Below are positions 1 to 5,604 of a stretch of 5,604 nucleotides of DNA, piece by piece. This DNA is from Rhodospirillaceae bacterium. GTDB taxonomy: Bacteria; Pseudomonadota; Alphaproteobacteria; Rhodospirillales; 2-02-FULL-58-16. How positions within the stretch are numbered: the first letter of the stretch is position 1; every line of letters starts with the position of its first letter. The DNA lies in NCBI GenBank assembly GCA_030623425.1, contig JAUXMA010000134.1:1-5604 (forward strand), given 5' to 3'. Under the pieces are notes generated by a model. It worked only from the letters and a program-made list of their open reading frames with translations, was not told the DNA's origin and did no database searches. A program made the translations under genes and the position numbers.

Positions 1-276
1 AGCGGCCGTCCGTTGTTTGAACCGTCGACCGGGATTCTCGCCGACATGTATCGCCTGACGCAAGGCAAGCTGCCGCTGATCGGCGTCGGCGGGATCGAAA
101 CCGCGCGCCATGCCTACGCCAAGATTCGCGCCGGCGCTTCCCTCGTCCAACTCTATACCGCGCTTATTTTTCACGGTCCCGGCCTGGTCAACAGGATCAA
201 ACGCGACCTCGCCCAACTCATTCGCGCCGATGGCTTCGACAGTGTCGCCGCGGCGGTCGGCGCCGATCACCGTTAA
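1..276 (+). CDS. pyrD: Dihydroorotate dehydrogenase (quinone), class 2, C-terminal fragment
   Basis: Partial gene entering from the left edge in frame 1; 91 residues and a TAA stop are visible, about a quarter of a usual class 2 enzyme of roughly 340-360 residues. The enzyme oxidises dihydroorotate to orotate in pyrimidine synthesis, using FMN and passing electrons to membrane quinone. The visible part begins [10 protein letters not shown], a typical late-barrel segment. It continues with the Gly-rich FMN-phosphate site LIGVGGI (residues 26-32) and the second phosphate-contacting stretch [12 protein letters not shown] (44-55), then the closing helix ending in [11 protein letters not shown]. 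These motifs are strongly conserved in PyrD. The quinone-binding N-terminal helices that define class 2 lie outside the window, so the class is inferred from the C-terminal sequence style. No truncation is apparent at the C-terminus. Its stop overlaps the stop of the convergent dehydrogenase gene. Confidence 0.95.
   Translation, partial: SGRPLFEPSTGILADMYRLTQGKLPLIGVGGIETARHAYAKIRAGASLVQLYTALIFHGPGLVNRIKRDLAQLIRADGFDSVAAAVGADHR
273..276. other. Overlapping convergent stop codons (TTAA)
   Basis: The TAA stop of pyrD occupies 274-276 on the plus strand. The TAA stop of the dehydrogenase gene occupies 275-273 on the minus strand. The self-complementary TTAA therefore holds both stops and the two genes overlap by 4 bp. 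No intergenic space is left for a conventional terminator between them. Confidence 0.97.
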
Positions 277-1202
277 TATCCCCGCTCGCGGCTGACCTGG
301 TTTGTCGGCGGCTGCCCATTTTCGATGCGGCGGATGTTTTCGGCGACGTGGGGGACCGCCGAGCGGGGCACGGAAAGGCTGGCGATGTGGGGGGTGACGA
401 CGACCTTCGGGTGACGCCAGAAGGGATGGTCCCGGGGCAAGGGCTCGGCACGGAAGACGTCCAAGGCGGCGCCGGCGAGGCGGCCCGAATCCAACGCCGC
501 CAGCAAGTCGTTCTCGACCAGGTGGCCGCCGCGGGCGCAATTGATCACGTAAGCCCCCTCGGGCAGGGCGGCCAGCGTTTCTTTGTTGATGATGCCTTCC
601 GTCGCCGGCGTCAGCGGCAGCAAACAGATCAGAATCTCGGTCCTGTTGAGAAACGGGATCAAGGCATCCTCGCCGTCGAAGCTTTCGACGCCTCCGATCT
701 CTTTCGCCGACCGGCTCCATCCGGCGACGGCAAAGCCGAGGCCGCTCAGCTTGCCGGCGACGGCCGAGCCGATGACGCCCAGACCCATGACGCCAACCCG
801 CCGGCATGCGGTATCGGCCGCCGGCAGTTCCTTCCATTCGCGGCGGCGCTGGCGTTCCTCGAAAACATCGAACCGGCGGTGGAAATGAAGCACATGGTGA
901 ATGACGAACTCATTCATTCCCGAGATCAGCGCCGGGTCGACCATGCGGATAAGGGGAACTTCGGGCAGGGCGGGGTCCTTGAGAAGGTGATCGACTCCCG
1001 CGGCAAGCGAGAAAATGGCCTTGAGGTTGGGATAGCGGGCCAACTCTCCCATTGGCGGATCCCAGACCAGGGCGAAATCGATGTCGGCCGGATCACCGGT
1101 CTCGTCCGCCCAGACGCGGAAATCGAGATCGGGCAGTTCCTCGGTCAACAATCGCCGCCATTGCCGGGGACAGCCGTAGTCGCTGATGAACAGCAGAACC
1201 AT
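273..1202 (-). CDS. ghrA: D-2-hydroxyacid dehydrogenase, glyoxylate/hydroxypyruvate reductase A-like
   Basis: A 309-residue cytoplasmic oxidoreductase of the D-isomer-specific 2-hydroxyacid dehydrogenase family, the usual length for GhrA (about 310). Family members interconvert 2-oxoacids and D-2-hydroxyacids with NAD(P)H; GhrA proteins favour glyoxylate and hydroxypyruvate. Visible features are the substrate-loop-like [10 protein letters not shown] (65-74), the Rossmann nucleotide motif GLGVIG (140-145), and [14 protein letters not shown] (221-234) with the catalytic Arg at 224. Further on are the catalytic Glu at 253 (in RAEPLP) and the catalytic His at 272 (in TPHIAS). All expected active-site residues are present. 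WSRS follows beta strand 2 (162-165), with Arg where NADPH-preferring members often have a basic residue, so NADPH use is likely but inferred. The ATG at 1202 gives the normal N-terminus and follows the yejF stop by 2 bp, so the gene is very probably the last in the yej operon. The exact substrate is not determined by sequence, and the symbol denotes family resemblance rather than proven orthology. Confidence 0.9.
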   Translation of the reverse strand: MVLLFISDYGCPRQWRRLLTEELPDLDFRVWADETGDPADIDFALVWDPPMGELARYPNLKAIFSLAAGVDHLLKDPALPEVPLIRMVDPALISGMNEFVIHHVLHFHRRFDVFEERQRRREWKELPAADTACRRVGVMGLGVIGSAVAGKLSGLGFAVAGWSRSAKEIGGVESFDGEDALIPFLNRTEILICLLPLTPATEGIINKETLAALPEGAYVINCARGGHLVENDLLAALDSGRLAGAALDVFRAEPLPRDHPFWRHPKVVVTPHIASLSVPRSAVPHVAENIRRIENGQPPTNQVSRERGY

Positions 1203-1204
1203 GC

Positions 1205-2839
1205 CTATAAACTCACCACGCCGGTTTCATCGGCTTTCATCTCGAACGCCGCGTCCATAAGGGCGCGGGTGTAAGGGTCCTTGGGGCAAGTGAAGATCTC
1301 ATCCGCTGGGCCCTGTTCGACCACCAATCCCCGGCGCATGACCAGAACCTCGTGGGCGAGCGCCCTGACAACCTTCAAATCATGGCTGATAAAGAGATAG
1401 GCAAGGTCGTGGCGCCGTTGCAGCTCGCGCAGGAGCTCGACGATCTGCGCCTGGATCGACATGTCAAGGGCGCTCGTCGGCTCGTCCAGGACGATGAAGT
1501 CGGGTTTCAATACGAGGGCGCGGGCGATGGAAACGCGCTGCCGCTGGCCACCGGAGAATTCGTGCGGATAGCGGCTTTGCATGTCGGGCTCCAGTCCCAC
1601 TTCCTCAAGGGCGCGGCCGATCGTGGCGCGGCGTTCCTGGTAGCTGTCGCCGCCAAGGCCGTGGACCAAAAGGCCCTCCTCGACGATCTGGCCGACCGAG
1701 AGGCGCGGGCTCAAGGAGCCGAAAGGGTCCTGGAAGACCATTTGCATCTTTTTTCTCAACGGCCTCAGTTCCTTGAAGCCGGCGCCTTGGATGTTGCGGC
1801 CGTTGAAGACGATGGCGCCGCGGCTCCGCTCGAGGCGCAACAAGCCCCGCCCCAAGCTGCTCTTGCCCGAACCGCTCTCCCCGACGACGCCCAGGGTGTG
1901 TCCGCGGCGGAGGTGGAGGGTGATCCCGTCGACCGCCTTGATGTGATCGACGGTGCGGCGGAGGATTCCTTTTTTGACCGGAAACCAGACCTTGAGTTGG
2001 CTGGCGGCCATGACCTCCGGGGCGTCCCTTGACGCCGGCTCGGGCCTTCCGGAGGGCTCGGCGGCGAGCAGGCGTTGGGTATGGGGATGGTGCGGGGTTG
2101 CGAAGATGTCGGCGACCTTGCCCTGCTCGACGATGCGCCCGGCGTTCATCACGTAGACCCGCTCGGACATGCGCCGGACGATGCCGAGGTCGTGGGTGAT
2201 CAGCAGCAGCGCCATCCCCAGTTCGGCCTGCAGGTCCTTGAGAAGCTTCAAAAGCTGCGCCTGAATGGTGACGTCGACGGCGGTGGTCGGCTCATCGGCG
2301 ATCAGCAGGTCGGGTTCGTTGGCCAAGGCCATGGCGATCATGATCCGCTGCTGCTGGCCGCCGGAAAACTCGTAAGGCAGGGCATGGAGCCGCTCCGTCG
2401 CCTCGGCCAAACCGACCAGGTGCAACAGTTCGATGACCCGCTGGCGTGCCTTCTCCCGGCCCATCAGCTTATGGACGAGCAGCACTTCCGAGATCTGACG
2501 CTCGACCGAGTGCAGCGGGTTGAGCGAGGTCAACGGTTCCTGGAAGATCATGGCGATGCGGTCGCCGCGCAAGTCGCGTAAGCGGGCCTCGCCGGCGCCC
2601 ATCAGTTCCTCGCCGGCGAAACGAATGCTGCCCCGGGGGTGCCAGGCCGAGGGATAGGGCAGCAGTTGCAGGACGGAAAGGGCGGTCACCGACTTGCCCG
2701 AGCCGCTTTCGCCGACCAGCGCCACCGTCTCGCCTTTGTCGATACCGAGCGATGCCCCTCGCACCGCCTTGATCTCGCGGCCGCCGGTGCCGAAGGAGAC
2801 CGACAGATCGTCGATTTCCAGAAGCGGCGTGGCGGACAT
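1205..2839 (-). CDS. yejF: Peptide ABC transporter, fused double ATP-binding protein (YejF type)
   Basis: A 544-residue cytoplasmic ATPase with two complete ABC domains in one chain, powering the YejBE permease. Domain 1 has Walker A GESGSGKS (43-50), Q-loop Gln 100, signature FSGGQQQR (158-165), Walker B LLIADE (178-183) and H-loop His 216. Domain 2 repeats these at GESGSGKS (320-327), Gln 370, FSGGQRQR (428-435), FIVLDE (448-453) and His 486. After each domain comes the peptide-transporter C-terminal extension, with HPHTQRLL (251-258) and DPYTRALM (521-528). Both sites look catalytically intact. The open frame extends 46 codons further upstream to 2977. That extension lies inside yejE and is Arg/His-rich with no family resemblance, so I chose the ATG at 2839, giving MSATPLLEIDDLSV, a normal ABC N-terminus. 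The start overlaps the yejE stop as TGATG. No strong Shine-Dalgarno is seen before it, which suits translational coupling. The fused form and the neighbours distinguish YejF from separate OppD/OppF or DppD/DppF. Confidence 0.95.
   Translation of the reverse strand: MSATPLLEIDDLSVSFGTGGREIKAVRGASLGIDKGETVALVGESGSGKSVTALSVLQLLPYPSAWHPRGSIRFAGEELMGAGEARLRDLRGDRIAMIFQEPLTSLNPLHSVERQISEVLLVHKLMGREKARQRVIELLHLVGLAEATERLHALPYEFSGGQQQRIMIAMALANEPDLLIADEPTTAVDVTIQAQLLKLLKDLQAELGMALLLITHDLGIVRRMSERVYVMNAGRIVEQGKVADIFATPHHPHTQRLLAAEPSGRPEPASRDAPEVMAASQLKVWFPVKKGILRRTVDHIKAVDGITLHLRRGHTLGVVGESGSGKSSLGRGLLRLERSRGAIVFNGRNIQGAGFKELRPLRKKMQMVFQDPFGSLSPRLSVGQIVEEGLLVHGLGGDSYQERRATIGRALEEVGLEPDMQSRYPHEFSGGQRQRVSIARALVLKPDFIVLDEPTSALDMSIQAQIVELLRELQRRHDLAYLFISHDLKVVRALAHEVLVMRRGLVVEQGPADEIFTCPKDPYTRALMDAAFEMKADETGVVSL
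1212..1217 (-). promoter_or_regulatory. Candidate ribosome binding site for the ghrA-like gene
   Basis: The minus strand reads GGTGAG here, 9 nt before the ATG at 1202, inside the last codons of yejF. It is a moderate match to the anti-Shine-Dalgarno and supports the chosen start and translation from the yej transcript. Confidence 0.45.
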
Positions 2840-3918
2840 CAGCGGCTCGTTCCCGTGCCGGTTCCAGCGGCGGCGAACGTCTTGCGCGGATCGAAAGCGT
2901 CGCGCACCGCCTCGCCGATGAAAATCAACAGGCTCAACATGACGGCGAGGATGAAAAAGGTGGTGATGCCCAACCACGGCGCCTGCAGGTTGGCCTTGCC
3001 CTGATTGAGGAGCTCGCCCAGCGACGGCGATCCCGGCGGCAGGCCGAAGCCCAGGAAATCAAGCGACGTCAACGTCACCACGGAACCCGACAGGATGAAA
3101 GGCATGAAGGTCAGCGTCGCCACCATGGCGTTGGGCAGGATATGCTTGAACATGATCATGAGGTTGCTGACCCCGAGGGCGCGGGCGGCGCGCACGAAAT
3201 CGAAGTTGCGGGCGCGCAGAAACTCGGCGCGCACGACGCCGACGAGCGCCATCCAGCTGAACAGCAAAAGCAGGCCCAAGAGCCACCAGAAGTTGGGCTC
3301 GATGATGCTGGCCAGGATGATCAGCAGGTAAAGGATCGGCAATCCCGACCAGACTTCGATAAAGCGCTGGAACAGAAGGTCGGTGAGGCCGCCGAAATAG
3401 CCCTGCGCGGCGCCGGCGGCGACGCCGATGATGGAACTGAAAAAGGTCAGCGCGAGGCCGAACAGGACGGAAATACGAAAGCCGTAAATCAGCCGCGCCA
3501 CCACGTCGCGGCCCTGGTCGTCGGTGCCGAGCCAGTTTTCGACGCTAGGCGGCGCCGGCGCCGGCACCGGCAGGTTGTAGTTGATGGTGTCATAGGAATA
3601 GCGGACAAGCGGCCATAGCATCCACCCATCGGCGGTGATCTTTTCGGCGATGAAAGGATCGCGGTAATCGGTCTCGGTGGGAAAGTCGCCGCCGAAAGTG
3701 GTTTCCGAATATTCGGTGAAAACGGGCACGTAATAGGCGCCCTGGTACTTTACCAGCAATGGTTTGTCGTTGACGATGAACTCGGCGAAAAGCGTCACGG
3801 TGAAGAGTAAAAGAAATATCCAAAGCGACCAGAAACCGCGCCCATTCGCCCTGAAGTTCATCAGCCGCCGCCGGTTCAGCGGGCTGATTGGCAGGCCCAG
3901 AAAGCGGTCCCGTTGCAT
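2839..3918 (-). CDS. yejE: Peptide ABC transporter permease YejE
   Basis: A 359-residue inner-membrane permease of the OppC/DppC class, one half of the peptide channel with YejB. A basic N-terminus carrying LNRRRLMNFRANGRG (14-28) precedes the first membrane segment (about 30-48). A long periplasmic stretch follows (about 49-128), rich in Tyr, Asp and Thr and ending in the Pro/Ala hinge VPAPAPP, as in YejE proteins. The family motif WLGTDDQGRDV (129-139) leads into the transport domain, with membrane segments near 149-171, 193-207, 211-229, 268-288 and 316-336. The cytoplasmic EAA-type coupling loop is near 232-265 (RAARALGVSN ... HILPNA), where YejF docks. SLDFLGFGLPPGSPSLGELL (285-304) is the usual OppC-type signature. 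The C-terminus ends in a short Gly/Thr tail. The gene starts 3 bp after the yejB stop, behind a strong GGGAGGT site, and its stop overlaps the yejF start. Confidence 0.95.
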   Translation of the reverse strand: MQRDRFLGLPISPLNRRRLMNFRANGRGFWSLWIFLLLFTVTLFAEFIVNDKPLLVKYQGAYYVPVFTEYSETTFGGDFPTETDYRDPFIAEKITADGWMLWPLVRYSYDTINYNLPVPAPAPPSVENWLGTDDQGRDVVARLIYGFRISVLFGLALTFFSSIIGVAAGAAQGYFGGLTDLLFQRFIEVWSGLPILYLLIILASIIEPNFWWLLGLLLLFSWMALVGVVRAEFLRARNFDFVRAARALGVSNLMIMFKHILPNAMVATLTFMPFILSGSVVTLTSLDFLGFGLPPGSPSLGELLNQGKANLQAPWLGITTFFILAVMLSLLIFIGEAVRDAFDPRKTFAAAGTGTGTSR

Positions 3919-3921
3919 CGC

Positions 3922-5037
3922 TCAGACCTCCCGGCTTTCGAAGTCTATGCGCGGATCGACGACGTGGTACATGAGGTCGCCGATGAGGTTGAAGACCAGT
4001 CCCAGCAGGGTGAAGAAAAAGAGCGTCCCGAACATCACCGGATAATCGCGGTTGAGCGCCGCCTCGAAACCGAGGAGGCCGAGCCCGTCCAAGGAAAAGA
4101 TGACCTCCACCAAAAGGGCGCCGGTGAACAGGATGCCGATGAAGGCGCTGGGGAAGCCGGCGATGACGATCAGCATGGCGTTGCGGAATATGTGTCCGTA
4201 AAGCACCCGCTTTTCGGCCAGTCCCTTGGAGCGCGCCGTGATCACGTATTGTTTGTTGATTTCTTCCAGAAACGAGTTCTTGGTCAGCATGGTCAACCCG
4301 GCGAAACCGCCGATGACCAGGGCCAGGACCGGCAGGGTGATGTGCCAGAAGTAATCGGCGATGCGTGCCGGCCAACTCAGCTCGTTCCAGTCGGGAGAGG
4401 TCAGTCCCCTGAGCGGAAACCAGTCGAGGAAACTGCCGCCGGCGAACAGCACAAGCAGCAGGATGGCGAAAAGGAACCCAGGAATGGCATAGCCGACGAT
4501 AATGAATCCACTGGTCCAGACATCGAAGCGCGAGCCGTCGCGCACCGCCTTGGCGATGCCCAGCGGAATGGAGATCAAGTAGACCAAGAGGGTGGTCCAC
4601 AGTCCGAGCGAGATCGACACCGGCATCTTATCGATTACCAGGTCGATCACCTTGCGGTCGCGGAAAAAACTGTCGCCGAAGTCGAGGACCAGATACTGGC
4701 CCATCATCTTGAAGAAGCGCTCGATCGGCGGTTTGTCGAAGCCGTAAAGTTTCTCGATTTCCTTGATCAGTTCCGGATCGAGGCCGCGGGCGCCCCTGTA
4801 CTTGGAGACGGTCGACTCGCCGCCGCCGAAACGCTGGCTCCGGCCTTGACCGGCGCCCTCGCCGCCGGCGGCGCCGCTGATCCGCGCCGTCGCCTGGACG
4901 GCGGTGCCCTGGATCTCGGCGATCAGGCGTTCGACGGGGCCGCCCGGCGCCGTCTGGACGATGATGAAGTTGACGACCATGATCCCGAACAGGGTCGGGA
5001 AAATCAGCAAGAGACGGCGGACGATATAGGCGAACAT
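3922..5037 (-). CDS. yejB: Peptide ABC transporter permease YejB
   Basis: A 371-residue inner-membrane permease of the OppB/DppB class and partner of YejE. It begins [20 protein letters not shown], the standard basic start plus first membrane segment (about 9-28), followed by QTAPGGPVE, a family hallmark. A Gly/Ser/Arg-rich periplasmic loop (about 53-74) then leads to [19 protein letters not shown] (85-103), typical of the family. Further membrane segments lie near 141-165, 175-200, 232-251, 289-311 and 335-357. The cytoplasmic EAA coupling loop spans about 257-288 ([11 protein letters not shown] ... HIFRNAM). [20 protein letters not shown] (325-344) and the terminal DPRIDFE are strongly YejB-like. 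At 371 residues it is longer than the E. coli-type protein length that I recall, about 364; the Gly-rich loop could account for the difference. The start at 5037 follows the yejA stop by 18 bp. Confidence 0.95.
   Translation of the reverse strand: MFAYIVRRLLLIFPTLFGIMVVNFIIVQTAPGGPVERLIAEIQGTAVQATARISGAAGGEGAGQGRSQRFGGGESTVSKYRGARGLDPELIKEIEKLYGFDKPPIERFFKMMGQYLVLDFGDSFFRDRKVIDLVIDKMPVSISLGLWTTLLVYLISIPLGIAKAVRDGSRFDVWTSGFIIVGYAIPGFLFAILLLVLFAGGSFLDWFPLRGLTSPDWNELSWPARIADYFWHITLPVLALVIGGFAGLTMLTKNSFLEEINKQYVITARSKGLAEKRVLYGHIFRNAMLIVIAGFPSAFIGILFTGALLVEVIFSLDGLGLLGFEAALNRDYPVMFGTLFFFTLLGLVFNLIGDLMYHVVDPRIDFESREV
3926..3932 (-). promoter_or_regulatory. Strong ribosome binding site for yejE
   Basis: The minus strand reads GGGAGGT, 7 nt before the yejE ATG at 3918 and inside the last codons of yejB (encoding the Arg-Glu-Val end). 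It is the best Shine-Dalgarno match in the operon part visible here and fixes the yejE start. Confidence 0.8.
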
Positions 5038-5050
5038 GGAAAAAGCGCCG

Positions 5051-5057
5051 CTTTCCT
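5051..5057 (-). promoter_or_regulatory. Candidate ribosome binding site for yejB
   Basis: The minus strand reads AGGAAAG, overlapping the TAG stop of the yejA-like gene, 13 nt before the yejB ATG. The spacing is long for an unstructured site. The motif sits in the 5' arm of a small potential hairpin (5038-5056) that could either hide it or bring it closer to the start. Confidence 0.5.
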
Positions 5058-5604
5058 AGTTCTTTCCCCGGCGGGATGCCAGCGCCTCTTCCTTGGCCGG
5101 ATCGATCCACCAGCAATCGAAGCAGAGCCCGTATTTGGGGTTGACGTCGGGCCGCCCGAACTTGTCCCAATGGGCGACCCGAAAGCTTTGAATGTGCCAG
5201 TGGGGAATGACGTAATGGCCCCACAGCAACAGCCGGTCCAGGGCGCGGGTGCGATGGATCAGGCTTTGCCGGTCGGGGGCCGAGATCACCAGCTCGATCA
5301 GCCGGTCGATTACCGCATCCTTGACGCCGATGGTGTTGCGGCTGCCCGGCAGGTCGGCGACGGCGGAACTCCAGAAGTCCCGCTGCTCGTTGCCTGGCGA
5401 AAGCGATTGCCCGAAAACGTCGACAATCATCTCGAAATCGAACTCATCGGTGCGCTTCCGGTATTGGGCGGTATCGACGGTGCGGACCTTGGCCTCGATA
5501 CCCAAGCGTTTGAGATTGCGGGTAAAAGGCAAGGCGATCCGTTCCCAGGCCGGGGAACCGAGGAGGATTTGGAAGGTGAAGGGTTGGCCGGTATCGGCGT
5601 TGAC
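5056..5604 (-). CDS. yejA: Periplasmic oligopeptide-binding protein (YejA type), C-terminal fragment
   Basis: The frame is open to the right edge, so 182 residues plus a TAG stop are visible and the start, signal peptide and N-terminal lobe are missing. Family members are about 600 residues, so this is roughly the last 30 percent. An apparent start at 5532 is only an internal TTG leucine; the conserved segment PFTFQILLGSPAWERIALPF continues upstream of it. Recognisable family features are the FDFEMIV strand (55-61 of the fragment), the FGQSLSPGNEQRDFW motif (64-78), LDRLLLWGHYVIPHWH (122-137), and WDKFGRP with the Trp-rich end DCWWID (163-168). This is a class C, SBP_bac_5-type binding protein that delivers peptides to YejBEF. 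Its position just before yejB supports this. The fragment cannot show whether the preferred ligand is a microcin-like, antimicrobial or peptidoglycan-derived peptide. Confidence 0.93.
   Translation of the reverse strand, partial: VNADTGQPFTFQILLGSPAWERIALPFTRNLKRLGIEAKVRTVDTAQYRKRTDEFDFEMIVDVFGQSLSPGNEQRDFWSSAVADLPGSRNTIGVKDAVIDRLIELVISAPDRQSLIHRTRALDRLLLWGHYVIPHWHIQSFRVAHWDKFGRPDVNPKYGLCFDCWWIDPAKEEALASRRGKN

Noticed and set aside
348..1274. A 308-codon plus-strand open frame antisense to nearly the whole dehydrogenase gene
   Set aside because: The protein is Asp/Gly/Gln/Arg-rich with no recognisable domain, and the opposite strand encodes a complete enzyme with all active-site residues. 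Long antisense frames are expected in GC-rich genes.
1352..2581. Two long plus-strand open frames (1352-2032 and 2075-2581) opposite yejF
   Set aside because: They are the antisense of the conserved ABC domains, show no motif of their own, and break without regard to any gene boundary.
2840..2977. N-terminal 46-residue extension of yejF
   Set aside because: It lies wholly inside yejE out of frame, is His/Arg-rich, and resembles no ABC protein N-terminus. The ATG at 2839 gives the normal family start and a TGATG overlap.
3590..4600. A 336-codon minus-strand open frame spanning the yejB-yejE junction
   Set aside because: It is a shifted frame of two clear permeases and is rich in Arg, His and Pro with no membrane segments. 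I also looked for a frameshift joining yejB and yejE; both genes are complete with normal ends.
4628..5224. A 198-codon minus-strand open frame crossing the yejA-yejB junction
   Set aside because: It is an Arg/Pro-rich shifted frame over two recognised genes, with no family resemblance.
5056..5532. A short stand-alone 158-residue protein starting at 5532
   Set aside because: The supposed start is a TTG leucine inside a conserved YejA segment, and the frame stays open to the window edge. It is a truncated view of the binding protein, not a small gene or pseudogene.
1..5604. A novel defence, mobile or RNA-based system
   Set aside because: All but 23 bases are explained by known housekeeping and transport genes. 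I saw no repeats in array form, transposase, terminal inverted repeats, tRNA or structured noncoding region.

Overview
The window is a GC-rich, almost fully coding stretch of bacterial chromosome. Protein similarity recalled from known families points to an alphaproteobacterium, possibly of the Rhodospirillales type. The clues are a class 2 (quinone-linked) dihydroorotate dehydrogenase and a Yej-type peptide importer whose YejB has the Gly/Ser-rich N-terminal loop I associate with alphaproteobacterial YejB. This lineage call is inferred from memory of protein families; no search was run.

Layout: the plus strand carries only the last quarter of pyrD (1-276), running in from the left edge. Everything else is on the minus strand and reads right to left as one compact operon: the C-terminal part of a YejA-like solute-binding protein (5604-5056, start outside the window), yejB permease (5037-3922), yejE permease (3918-2839), yejF double-ATPase (2839-1205), and a GhrA-like D-2-hydroxyacid dehydrogenase (1202-273). 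Junctions are 18 bp, 3 bp, a 1-base overlap (TGATG) and 2 bp. Only 23 bases of the window lie outside genes, and no stretch over 300 bases lacks a gene. The operon and pyrD converge and their stop codons overlap in the tetranucleotide TTAA at 273-276.

Function: YejA binds oligopeptides in the periplasm, YejB and YejE form the membrane channel, and YejF supplies both ATPase domains. In other bacteria this transporter takes up peptides such as microcin C, host antimicrobial peptides or peptidoglycan-derived peptides. The terminal dehydrogenase is predicted to reduce glyoxylate, hydroxypyruvate or another 2-oxoacid with NAD(P)H. Its tight placement suggests co-transcription with the importer, but no metabolic link is proven by the sequence.

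I found no mobile element, CRISPR array, RNA gene, or clear promoter or terminator. The operon promoter must lie upstream of 5604. Nothing here looks like a wholly undescribed system. The most interesting points are the dehydrogenase attached to the importer operon, the shared-stop convergent junction, and a small hairpin that may cover the yejB ribosome binding site.
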